This document shows, in pieces, positions 57,369 to 64,000 of a stretch of 64,000 nt of DNA (position 1 is the stretch's first letter; every line of letters begins with the position of its first letter). The position numbers were made by a program, and so were the translations under genes. This DNA is from Streptomyces sp. NRRL F-5630 (GTDB lineage Bacteria > Actinomycetota > Actinomycetes > Streptomycetales > Streptomycetaceae): NCBI RefSeq assembly GCF_000719475.1, contig NZ_JOGO01000020.1:54871-118870 (forward strand), written 5' to 3'. The notes under the pieces are model-generated. The model was not told the origin of the DNA, did no database searches, and was given only the letters and a program-made list of their open reading frames with translations.

Positions 57369-57794
57369 TCAGGCGCGGGCGGCCTTGCGGCGGTCGTACG
57401 CGCGCCTGGCCTCCTCCACCTCCCGCACCTGCCTCTCGCTCCACCGCGCCAGCTCGTAGACCTGGCGGGCCGCCTCTTTCCCCGGCTCCGTGAGCCAGTA
57501 CTCCACGTGCGGCGGCACGACCGCCTTCGCCTCGCGCACCACGAAGCCGTCCCGCTCCAGTGTCTGGAGCGTCTGCGCGAGCATCTTCTCGCTCACGCCG
57601 CCCACCGTCCGCCGCAGCTCACTGAAGCGGTACGTCCGCGTGAGCAGCGCCGCGAGCACGAGCACGGCCCAGCGCGAGGTCACGTGCTCCAGGATTCCCC
57701 GCGAGGGGCACATCGCCCGGTACACGTCGGGCGCCCCCTCCGCGATTCCCTCGCTCCCGCCGAGGAGCTCCGCCATCTCCGTACTCACTGTCAT
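57369..57794 (-). CDS. HxlR-family transcriptional regulator
   Basis: 141 residues from ATG 57794. The winged helix is typical: MCPSRGILEHVTSRWAVLVL with the family Cys, then FSELRRTVGGVSEKMLAQTL and DGFVVREAKAVVPPHVEYWLTEPG. Divergent from a quinone-reductase-like gene, it matches the YtfH/YtfG or QorR/Qor arrangement, in which a redox-sensitive HxlR protein represses the reductase and itself. The single conserved Cys (residue 29) could be the sensor. Confidence 0.92.
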   Translation of the reverse strand: MTVSTEMAELLGGSEGIAEGAPDVYRAMCPSRGILEHVTSRWAVLVLAALLTRTYRFSELRRTVGGVSEKMLAQTLQTLERDGFVVREAKAVVPPHVEYWLTEPGKEAARQVYELARWSERQVREVEEARRAYDRRKAARA

Positions 57795-57797
57795 GCC

Positions 57798-57822
57798 AGT
57801 ACCTTACTCCGAAGTGGGTACT
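57798..57822. promoter_or_regulatory. Candidate HxlR operator
   Basis: AGTACC-N13-GGTACT sits directly upstream of the HxlR start in the 119-base divergent region. Inverted GTAC-containing half-sites are usual for HxlR proteins. It would overlap the regulator's ribosome site or promoter. Confidence 0.55.
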
Positions 57823-57913
57823 TTCTTTCGGTTAGTGCGCATCCTAGGCTGGCCACGGGGCCCAAGCGGCTCCCCCAGCACCCCCACCCCATGCAGCGCG
57901 AAAGGCACACCTC

Positions 57914-58780
57914 ATGAGCATCGTCGTCACCGGCGCCACCGGGCAGCTCGGCCGTCTCGTCGTCGCGGGCCTCCTGGAGAAGGTCCCCGCGGGCGAGATC
58001 GCGGCCGTCGTCCGCAGCGAGCAGAAGGGCGCCGAGTTCGCGGCGAAGGGCGTCGAACCGCGCGTCGCCGACTACGACAAGCCGGAGACCCTGAAGGACG
58101 CCTTCCAGGCGGGCGACCGTGTGCTCTTCATCTCCGGCAGCGAGGTCGGCAAGCGCGCCGCGCAGCACACCGCCGTCGTCGCGGCCGCGAAGGAGGCGGG
58201 CGTCGCCCAGCTCGCGTACACCGGTGTGCTCGGCGGTCCGGACGCCGACTTCGCCCTCGCCGAGGAGCACAAGATCACCGAGCGGGCGATCCTCGACGCG
58301 GGCGTCCCGTACACCTTCCTGCGCAACGGCTGGTACGACGCCATGTACATCGAGCAGATCCCGGCGTACCTCGCGCACGGCGCCGTGCTCGGCAGCTCGG
58401 GCGAGGGCCGGATCGCCCCCGCCCCCCGCGAGGACTACGCCGAGGCGGCCGTCGCGGTGCTCACGGGCGAGGGGCACCTGAACAAGGCGTACGAGCTGAG
58501 CGGCGACGTCGCGTGGACGAAGAGCGAGTTCGCGGCCGAGCTCGCGCGCCAGTCGGGCAAGCCGGTCGTGTACACGAACGTCGCCCCCGAGCAGTACCGG
58601 CAGGTGCTGGTGGGCGCGGGCGTGCCCGAGCCGATGGCGGAGATCCTCACCGACGTCGAGAACGCCATCGAGCGCGGTCTGCTCGCCGGCACCACCCAGG
58701 ACCTCTCCCGCCTCATCGGCCACCGGACCACCCCGATCGCGGACTCGATCGCGGCGGGACTGAAGAAGCTGGAGGGCTGA
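57914..58780 (+). CDS. NmrA-like NAD(P)H:quinone oxidoreductase (YtfG/QorB type)
   Basis: 288 residues from ATG 57914. It is an atypical SDR with the nucleotide motif VTGATGQLGRLVV at residues 5-17 and VLFISGSEVGKRAAQH. Further on come YTFLRNGWYDAMYIEQIP and APAPREDYAEAAVAVLTG, all characteristic of QorB-like quinone reductases. It should reduce quinones with NADPH and protect against electrophile stress. The divergent HxlR gene is its probable repressor. Confidence 0.88.
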   Translation: MSIVVTGATGQLGRLVVAGLLEKVPAGEIAAVVRSEQKGAEFAAKGVEPRVADYDKPETLKDAFQAGDRVLFISGSEVGKRAAQHTAVVAAAKEAGVAQLAYTGVLGGPDADFALAEEHKITERAILDAGVPYTFLRNGWYDAMYIEQIPAYLAHGAVLGSSGEGRIAPAPREDYAEAAVAVLTGEGHLNKAYELSGDVAWTKSEFAAELARQSGKPVVYTNVAPEQYRQVLVGAGVPEPMAEILTDVENAIERGLLAGTTQDLSRLIGHRTTPIADSIAAGLKKLEG

Positions 58781-58810
58781 GCGGGAGCCGGAGGCCCCGG
58801 CCCCGCCGCC

Positions 58811-58928
58811 GGACGGCCCGCTCACTCCGGCGGACTCCCCCACTCCCCCGCCGGACGGCCCGCTCTTAGCGGCGGACGGCCCCCTCACCGGGCCGGACGG
58901 CCCGTGTCCCCCGGGGCGCGGGCCGTCC
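58811..58928 (+). repeat. Phased GGACGGCCC repeats ending in a terminator hairpin
   Basis: The 9-base word GGACGGCCC occurs at 58811, 58853, 58874 and 58895, so the spacings are 42, 21 and 21 bases. Its complement at 58920-58928 pairs with the last copy to make a 10-bp hairpin (58895-58928). The region lies between the quinone reductase and rarD; it holds no gene. Confidence 0.6.
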
Positions 58929-59034
58929 CGTCATGACCGTAGGGCGATACGGGAATGACAAGCCGCGCCGCTCCCGTTACCTTCCGACGGGGGCGGCGGC
59001 TGAGCGCCGGCCCGGGACGGAACGGGGGAGCGCG

Positions 59035-60084
59035 ATGGCCGCACCACAGGACACCACTCCGGCCGCGGAGGGCACCTCGCGCGCCGGGCTCTTCTACGGG
59101 TTCGGCGCCTACGGCATCTGGGGCCTGGTCCCGCTCTTCTGGCCGGTGCTCAAGCCGGCCGAGGCGGGCGAGATCCTGGCGCACCGCATGGTGTGGTCGC
59201 TCGGCGTCGTCGCGATCCTGCTGCTCTGCGTACGCCGCTGGGCGTGGGCGGGCGCGTTGCTGCGCGACCCGCGCCGCCTCGGGCTCGTCGCGATCGCCGC
59301 GGCCGTCATCACGGTCAACTGGGGCGTCTACATCTGGGCGGTCAACGCGGGCCACGTCGTGGAGGCGTCGCTCGGCTACTTCATCAACCCGCTCGTGAGC
59401 ATCGCGCTCGGCGTGCTGCTCCTCGGGGAACGGCTGCGCCCTGTGCAGTGGGCCGCCGTCGCGACGGGCGTGGCCGCGGTGCTGGTCCTCGCGATCGGCT
59501 ACGGCAAGCCGCCGTGGATCTCGCTCGTGCTCGCCTTCTCCTTCGGCGCGTACGGGCTGGCGAAGAAGAAGGTGGACCTGGGCGGGATCGAGTCGCTCGC
59601 CGCCGAGACCGCGCTCCAGTTCCTGCCCGCGCTCGGCTTCCTGATCTGGCTCGGCGCGCGGGGCGGGGCGACGTTCACGAGCGAGGGCGCGGGCCACGCG
59701 GTGCTGCTCGCCGCGACCGGGATCGTCACGGCCGTACCGCTCGTCTTCTTCGGCGCGGCGGCGATCCGCGTGCCGCTCTCGACGCTCGGCCTGCTCCAGT
59801 ACCTGGCCCCCGTCTTCCAGTTCGGCCTGGGCATCCTCTACTTCCACGAGGAGATGCCCGCCGCGCGCTGGGCGGGCTTCGCCCTCGTGTGGGTCGCGCT
59901 GGTGGTGCTCACGTGGGACGCGCTGCGCACCGCGCGCGCCAACCGCCGCACGGCGGAGCGGCTGCGCGCCGCGGTGCGCGAGGCGGAGGCGCTGCGGGAC
60001 CCGGCGGGCGCGGCCTCGCGGGCGGCGGAGCCCGCGGACGTGGAGCCCCCGGCGCGCACGGAAGGCCCCGTCCGGGGGGTGTGA
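59035..60084 (+). CDS. rarD: RarD/EamA-family transporter
   Basis: 349 residues from ATG 59035, with GGGGGAG upstream; an earlier in-frame ATG (58933) lacks a site. Ten membrane helices in two EamA halves. Typical segments are GFGAYGIWGLVPLFWPVLKP near the start, NWGVYIWAVNAGHVVEASLGYFINP in the middle and TLGLLQYLAPVFQFGLGI near the end. The substrate is unknown; E. coli RarD is linked to chloramphenicol sensitivity. About 60 charged residues follow the last helix. Confidence 0.92.
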   Translation: MAAPQDTTPAAEGTSRAGLFYGFGAYGIWGLVPLFWPVLKPAEAGEILAHRMVWSLGVVAILLLCVRRWAWAGALLRDPRRLGLVAIAAAVITVNWGVYIWAVNAGHVVEASLGYFINPLVSIALGVLLLGERLRPVQWAAVATGVAAVLVLAIGYGKPPWISLVLAFSFGAYGLAKKKVDLGGIESLAAETALQFLPALGFLIWLGARGGATFTSEGAGHAVLLAATGIVTAVPLVFFGAAAIRVPLSTLGLLQYLAPVFQFGLGILYFHEEMPAARWAGFALVWVALVVLTWDALRTARANRRTAERLRAAVREAEALRDPAGAASRAAEPADVEPPARTEGPVRGV

Positions 60085-60133
60085 ACCGGCGCGGCGCGGG
60101 ATGAAGGGCCCGAAGCCGGGAACACTCGACGCC

Positions 60134-60835
60134 ATGGCTGATCACGACATCGACGCGGTTCAGGACATCGACGCCCTCGTCTTCGACGTTCTCGGCACGC
60201 TCGTGGACGACGTGGCGGGAATCCGCACCGGCATCGGCGAGCTGACGGCCGACACGGCGGAGGCGGAGCGGCTGTTCGCGCTGTGGCAGGAGCACACGGA
60301 CACCGAGCAGCGCCGGATGATGGCCGGGCAGCGGCCCTACCTTCCGGCCGACGCGCTCGACATGGAGACGGCGGGAGTGGTCGCGGCGGCGGCCGGGCTC
60401 GACGACGACGCGGCGGCGGTGGCGGCGCTCGCGCACGCGGCGCACGCGCTCGGCCCCTTCCCCGACAGCGTCGCGGGGCTCGACCGGCTCGCCCGCCGCT
60501 TCCCGCTCATCGCGCTGTCGAACGCGAGCCGCGCGGAACTGCTCGGCATCACGGTACGGGCGGGGCTGCGCTGGCACCTGGCGCTCTCCGCGGAGGAGGC
60601 GCGCACCTTCAAGCCGGACCCGCCCGCCTACGAACTGGCGCTCGCGGCGGCGGGACGTCCGCCGGAGCGGGTCCTGATGGTCGCGGCGCACGCCTGGGAC
60701 CTGCGCGGCGCGCAGAGCCTCGGGATGCGCACGGCGTACGTGCACCGCGAGGAGCGCGAGGCACCGGCGCCGGGAGACCGCTTCGACTTCGTGGCCGAGG
60801 ACCTGACCCACCTGGCGGACCAGCTCGGCGCCTAG
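60134..60835 (+). CDS. HAD-superfamily hydrolase, haloacid-dehalogenase-like
   Basis: 233 residues. Motif I is DALVFDVLGTLVD with the nucleophile Asp near residue 18, motif II is ALSNAS, motif III is the Lys in EEARTFKPDPPAYE, and motif IV lies in VLMVAAHAWDLRGAQSLG. Order and length match 2-haloacid dehalogenases of the type II group, but a phosphatase role is equally possible. ATG 60134 is preferred; ATG 60101 is also in frame. Confidence 0.85.
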   Translation: MADHDIDAVQDIDALVFDVLGTLVDDVAGIRTGIGELTADTAEAERLFALWQEHTDTEQRRMMAGQRPYLPADALDMETAGVVAAAAGLDDDAAAVAALAHAAHALGPFPDSVAGLDRLARRFPLIALSNASRAELLGITVRAGLRWHLALSAEEARTFKPDPPAYELALAAAGRPPERVLMVAAHAWDLRGAQSLGMRTAYVHREEREAPAPGDRFDFVAEDLTHLADQLGA

Positions 60836-60956
60836 TCGGTGCCTAGTCGGCGCCCAGGTCGTGTCCGCCCGGCGGGCCGGGCGCACGGCGGCGGCTGGGC
60901 CCGGCGCGCTGGCCACAGCGGGCGGCGGGCCCGCGCCGGACGGGCGGGGAAGGCGC

Positions 60957-62150
60957 TCAGCCCACTTCCCAGCTCTGTTCCTCGTCCCCCAGCCAGGCGC
61001 GCGCGCCTTCCGCGTCCACGGTGAGCCCGAACTCCCCGTAGCCCGGCCGCCCGGCCGCATGCCACCACCGGTAGGCGGCCTCCACCTCGTGCCACAACTT
61101 CCGCTCCCCGTACTGGAGCACGGTCGACTCCGCGTCGGGCCGCAGCACGAGGCACGCCCAGGAGCCCGTGCCGCCCGTGTCGTGGAACCACACGGGCCGG
61201 CCGCCGTCGCGCTGCACCGTCGGCGCGACGGCCGTCGCGCAGCGCGGCACGCGCAGGCCGAGCGCGAACCGCGCGCTGCCGAGCAGGTCCGAGTCCAGGA
61301 TGTCCGTGCCGATCCACGCCGACGAGCGCTGCGCCTTGGCGCCCGTCTCGCGCAGGTACTCGGCCCGCGCGCCCCCGCGCCAGCGCTGACCGCGCGCCCG
61401 CGTGCACTCGACGGGCCGCAGGAAACGCCCCTTCGCCGAGCGCCCGTCCCGGCCGACCCGCAGCGCCACGAGCACGTCGGCCGAGCAGAAGTGCGTCCCC
61501 CACGGCAGCACGATCAGCGCCCCGGGCGCGCTCTGCTCGATCCACGCGTACGGGACCTCGCGCAGCCCGCAACAGGACACGATCCTGTCGTACGGGGCCC
61601 GCGTGGCGTACCCCGAGAGGCCGTCGCCGACGCGCACCTCCGGGCTGAGCCCGAAGCGGCGGAGCCGTTGGCGGGCGAGCGCGGCCACGGACTCGTCGAT
61701 CTCGAAGCTCGTCACGGCGGGCACACCGAGCCGGTGCGCGAGCAGCGCGGTTGTCCACCCCGTGCCCGTACCGACCTCCAGGACCCGTCCGACGCCCTCG
61801 CCGACGCGGAGGTCGGCGAGCAGCCCGAAGACGACGGAGGGCCCGAGCGCCGTCGAGGTCGCGAGGCGCCCCGGCGTCAGCCCCGTGTGCTCGCCGTCAT
61901 CCCACTGGGTGACGATCGGCGCATCGCTGTCCGCGTACGCGTACCACGTGGCAGGGTCCCTGCTGCGCGACACCGGGACGTGCGCGCGCTGTTCGGCGTC
62001 CCACGGCCACATGAGGGGTGGCAGGAAGGCCGCGCGCGGCACCTCCTCGTACGCGGCGCACCAGTCCGGCGCGAGGACCCCCGTCGCGCTCATCCGCCGC
62101 CCGAGCCGCAGCCTCGCGTCCCGTTCCGCACTGCCCCGCTCGCTTGTCAC
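60957..62150 (-). CDS. PCMT-like SAM-dependent methyltransferase
   Basis: 397 residues from GTG 62150, with GGAGGT 12 bases upstream. The first half resembles protein-L-isoaspartate O-methyltransferases: motif I VLEVGTGTGWTTALLAHRLG, then SFEIDESVAALARQRL and VGDGLSGYATRAPYDRIV. The C-terminal roughly 170 residues are an extra domain found in the Streptomyces versions, including those linked to peptide-maturation systems. Its target is unknown. The start overlaps, by 4 bases, a 25-codon ORF with its own ribosome site. Confidence 0.85.
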   Translation of the reverse strand: MTSERGSAERDARLRLGRRMSATGVLAPDWCAAYEEVPRAAFLPPLMWPWDAEQRAHVPVSRSRDPATWYAYADSDAPIVTQWDDGEHTGLTPGRLATSTALGPSVVFGLLADLRVGEGVGRVLEVGTGTGWTTALLAHRLGVPAVTSFEIDESVAALARQRLRRFGLSPEVRVGDGLSGYATRAPYDRIVSCCGLREVPYAWIEQSAPGALIVLPWGTHFCSADVLVALRVGRDGRSAKGRFLRPVECTRARGQRWRGGARAEYLRETGAKAQRSSAWIGTDILDSDLLGSARFALGLRVPRCATAVAPTVQRDGGRPVWFHDTGGTGSWACLVLRPDAESTVLQYGERKLWHEVEAAYRWWHAAGRPGYGEFGLTVDAEGARAWLGDEEQSWEVG

Positions 62151-62224
62151 CACGACCGCTCGACCTCCGGGCGCTCGTACGGGTACGCGCTCTCGGCGCG
62201 GCGGCGGACCGGCGGTGGGAACAT
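62147..62224 (-). CDS. 25-residue ORF coupled to the methyltransferase
   Basis: ATG 62224 follows GAGGTG at 7 bases. The peptide starts MFPPPVRRRAES, contains YPYERPEVERSW and stops in TGA overlapping the methyltransferase GTG (GTGA). The ribosome site and the overlap argue that it is translated. It may be only a coupling leader, or the peptide may be a substrate of the methyltransferase; it contains Glu and Asp-free acidic sites but no recognisable leader motif. Confidence 0.5.
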   Translation of the reverse strand: MFPPPVRRRAESAYPYERPEVERSW

Positions 62225-62541
62225 GGCGGCACCTCTGTCTCTGGCTGTAGCGCACCCGTGGGGGATGTGAGTCAAACGCCGGAAAGGGCTTCCGGGGCAC
62301 GGCACCGCGGAGGAACCACCCGTCCCGCCGCGCGTTGACGCGGGACCCGGGGGTTCACCAGGGGCACGGATGTACGGGGGCGGGGCGACGGGACCGGCGT
62401 CGGGAGCCCTGCGGGGCGCCCCCGCGCGGCGGTCGCACGGAAGGTCCCGGCGGCGCGGGCCACAGGCGGCCAACACCCGTGTGCCGGTACGGGCCTTGAG
62501 CGGCCCGCCTCTTCTCTCGCGCGACCCCCGGCCTGCGCGCC
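62225..62541. other. Intergenic region between the 25-codon ORF and the CxxC gene
   Basis: 317 bases. A short hairpin CCGGAA-AGGGC-TTCCGG lies at about 62279-62295. The rest is GC-rich with long open frames on all strands but no domain, ribosome site or repeat that would support a gene. Confidence 0.4.
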
Positions 62542-62721
62542 TCACCGCCGTGTGAACCCGTGCGGGTGCCGCGCGATGAGGACGCGGCAATCGACGGCGC
62601 GGGAGTGGTCACCGGCGACGGTGGCCGCCCGCTCCTCCGCACGGAGGCGGTCGCAGAGGCGGCAGGGAAGGCCGGATTCGGGGGACTCGGACGGGCGATC
62701 GGGGACGAGACGCAGGGGCAT
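62542..62721 (-). CDS. Small CxxC protein divergent from the XRE/DUF397 pair
   Basis: 59 residues from ATG 62721, with AGAGGAA 7 bases upstream. Reading MPLRLVPDRPSES..., it has C20/C23 in LPCRLCDRLRAEERAA and a third Cys in HSRAVDCRVLIARHPH. The Cys and His could hold zinc. Similar short proteins are found near XRE-DUF397 loci in Streptomyces. I know no function for them. It reads away from the regulator at 62830, so the two share a 108-base promoter region. Confidence 0.65.
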   Translation of the reverse strand: MPLRLVPDRPSESPESGLPCRLCDRLRAEERAATVAGDHSRAVDCRVLIARHPHGFTRR

Positions 62722-62829
62722 GACGGTTCCTCTCCGTGTCGGTTTGGCTACCGGGGAGGTACACGGTGGCCTAGCGTGGAGAACTACTCAACGTTGTGCC
62801 AACGGGTGGAAGGCGGAGGGGAACGCCCC

Positions 62830-63666
62830 TTGAACATCAAGAAGTTGAACCCGGACGCGGGGCCTTACGCGGCCTACGGAGCGCGTTTGCGCAAGGTACG
62901 GCAGGAGTTGGGGCTGCGACAGAAGGACGTGGCACAGCGAGTGGGGTACGCCGAGTCGCACATGTCCGGCGTGGAAATCGCCGCGAAGAAACCAACACTC
63001 AATTTCTCGGTGGCGCTTGACACCGCACTGGGGCTCACGAACACCGAGCGGTCGTTCGAGCGCGAGTGGCGGAACATCACGTTCGGGGCGCTGCTGGAGG
63101 GGTTCCCCGAGTACCTGAAGCTCGAAGCGAGGGCGGTGGAGGTCCGGGTCTTCGAGAACGGTGTCATCCCTGGGCTTCTCCAGACCTCGGAGTACGCGCG
63201 CGCTCTCACGGAGGCCGCAGTTCAGCGCGGTGCCATCACAGCGGAACTGGCGGAGCAGCGTCTCCGCGCCCTCGCCGAACGCCAGCAGGCCGTACGGCGT
63301 GAGAGCCCTCCGATGGTCTTCGCGGTGCTGGACGAGAGCTGCGTCCGGCGATCTATCGGCGGCTCGGAAGTTATGAAAGCTCAGTTGCGCCACTTGGCCG
63401 ACTTCGCGGCCCTCCCCAACACCGTCCTCCAGATCGCCCCCTTCGCCATAGGCGAGCGTCGCCCGCTCAACCTGCCGACCAATTTGCTCACCCTTCCCGA
63501 TCGCGGCATCGTCTCCTATGTCGAGTCGCAGACGCAGGGGCACCTTGATCGCGAAATCACGTCTGTCGCCACGCTCATGACCGCCTACCATCAGGCACAG
63601 GCCGTATCGCTTTCCCAGGCGGAGACTGTGGCCTTGATCGAACAGGCTGAAAGGGAACACCCGTGA
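62830..63666 (+). CDS. XRE helix-turn-helix regulator with DUF5753 domain
   Basis: 278 residues from TTG 62830, after GGAGGGG. The N-terminal helix-turn-helix (LRKVRQELGLRQKDVAQRVG, YAESHMSGVEIAAKKPT) spans about residues 18-72. The rest is the DUF5753 domain, with VRVFENGVIPGLLQTSEYAR and NTVLQIAPFAIGER. In Streptomyces such proteins pair with a DUF397 protein and act in developmental or antibiotic control, resembling toxin-antitoxin sets. The start is uncertain. Confidence 0.9.
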   Translation: MNIKKLNPDAGPYAAYGARLRKVRQELGLRQKDVAQRVGYAESHMSGVEIAAKKPTLNFSVALDTALGLTNTERSFEREWRNITFGALLEGFPEYLKLEARAVEVRVFENGVIPGLLQTSEYARALTEAAVQRGAITAELAEQRLRALAERQQAVRRESPPMVFAVLDESCVRRSIGGSEVMKAQLRHLADFAALPNTVLQIAPFAIGERRPLNLPTNLLTLPDRGIVSYVESQTQGHLDREITSVATLMTAYHQAQAVSLSQAETVALIEQAEREHP

Positions 63667-63866
63667 GTAACGCGCCCCGCTGGTTCAAGTCCTCGTACAG
63701 CGACAATGGCGGCACCTGCGTCGAGGTCGCCACCAACCTCGTCCCCGCCCACGGCATCGTTCCGGTCCGTGATTCCAAGAACCCCGGCGGCCCCTCCCTC
63801 GCCCTCCACACGTCCGCCTTCACCGGGTTCGTCTCCGGCGTGAAGCGCGGCGAGTTCGGCGTCTGA
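63663..63866 (+). CDS. DUF397-domain protein
   Basis: 67 residues from GTG 63663, overlapping the regulator's stop by 4 bases. The family pattern is complete: RWFKSSYSDNGGTCVEVAT, the VPVRDSKNPGGPSLALH centre and the C-terminal FVSGVKRGEF. These small proteins bind or antagonise their XRE partner in several Streptomyces systems. The 4-base overlap supports a two-protein unit. Confidence 0.92.
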   Translation: MSNAPRWFKSSYSDNGGTCVEVATNLVPAHGIVPVRDSKNPGGPSLALHTSAFTGFVSGVKRGEFGV

Positions 63867-63910
63867 GCCAACCTTCCGCGTTCCGAAGCCCCGTCGCCTC
63901 GCTTGCGTTC

Positions 63911-64000
63911 TAGTGGTTGTCGCAACACCCCAGTTCAGGGGATGCGATGGACTTCGAGGTCCGGAAGGTCCGCAAGGCTCATGGGCCTGTGAAGTTGCGG
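63911..64000 (+). mobile_element. Left end of a probable insertion sequence, cut by the window edge
   Basis: Just after the DUF397 gene comes AGTGGTTGTCGCAACACCCC, which contains a GTTG/CAAC dyad. It is followed within 40 bases by a reading frame resembling the start of IS30-type transposases. The sharp change of context fits an IS end at about 63911. The right end is outside the window. Confidence 0.35.
63947..64000 (+). CDS. Start of a possible transposase (partial)
   Basis: ATG 63947 has AGGGG upstream. Only 18 residues are visible, MDFEVRKVRKAHGPVKLR, basic like the DNA-binding N-terminus of IS30-family transposases. The overlapping ATG at 63942 reaches a stop after 16 codons. The assignment is from memory of similar N-termini and is weak. 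Confidence 0.4.
   Translation, partial: MDFEVRKVRKAHGPVKLR

Overview
The window is a high-G+C actinobacterial chromosome segment, almost certainly Streptomyces or a close relative. Third codon positions are nearly all G or C, GTG and TTG starts are frequent, and the gene order tuf-fusA-rpsG-rpsL / rpoC-rpoB-rplL-rplJ / rplA-rplK-nusG-secE-tRNA-Trp / aspC / murB / rpmG / htpX / second nuo cluster / korAB is that of the Streptomyces core. Nearly all housekeeping genes lie on the minus strand, so the operons read from right to left.

Bases 1-24,240 hold the translation and transcription block. It contains a truncated small membrane protein at the left edge, the str operon (rpsL-rpsG-fusA-tuf, with a promoter at about 5437-5465), a secreted protein and lipoprotein pair, an integral membrane protein on the plus strand, and rpoB-rpoC with a strong promoter at 16407-16435 and a large hairpin between the two genes. 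Further right come rplJ-rplL with an L10-type leader, two lipoprotein genes, rplK-rplA, nusG, secE and tRNA-Trp. The usual nusG-rplK continuity is broken by an extra gene (21915-22664) flanked on both sides by strong terminators.

Bases 24,240-38,700 hold metabolic and envelope genes: an aspartate-type aminotransferase, an adenosine-deaminase-family enzyme, a DsbA-like lipoprotein, murB, and a TetR/MFS drug-efflux pair whose two promoters carry the same operator. They are followed by a rpmG-MaoC-MaoC operon resembling mycobacterial rpmG-hadA-hadB, tRNAs for Met, Thr and Tyr, an amidohydrolase, an NAD(P)-binding protein, YajQ, a broken GlsB/YeaQ gene, YccF and HtpX.

Bases 38,800-57,300 form a probable energy module: a ten-gene nuo cluster (A, B, C, H-N) lacking nuoD, E, F and G, then two paralogous histidine kinases with one LuxR-type response regulator, then a 2-oxoacid:ferredoxin oxidoreductase (korA, korB). 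A ferredoxin-linked complex I-like role is inferred. Upstream of nuoA lies a roughly 160-nt near-perfect inverted repeat. All 16 of its transition-type mispairs become G-U pairs in the nuo-sense RNA, which makes it the most unusual signal in the window.

Bases 57,300-64,000 hold an HxlR/quinone-reductase divergent pair, RarD, a HAD hydrolase, and a PCMT-like methyltransferase preceded by a translationally coupled 25-codon ORF. After these come a small CxxC protein, an XRE/DUF397 regulator pair and, at the right edge, the probable start of an insertion sequence.
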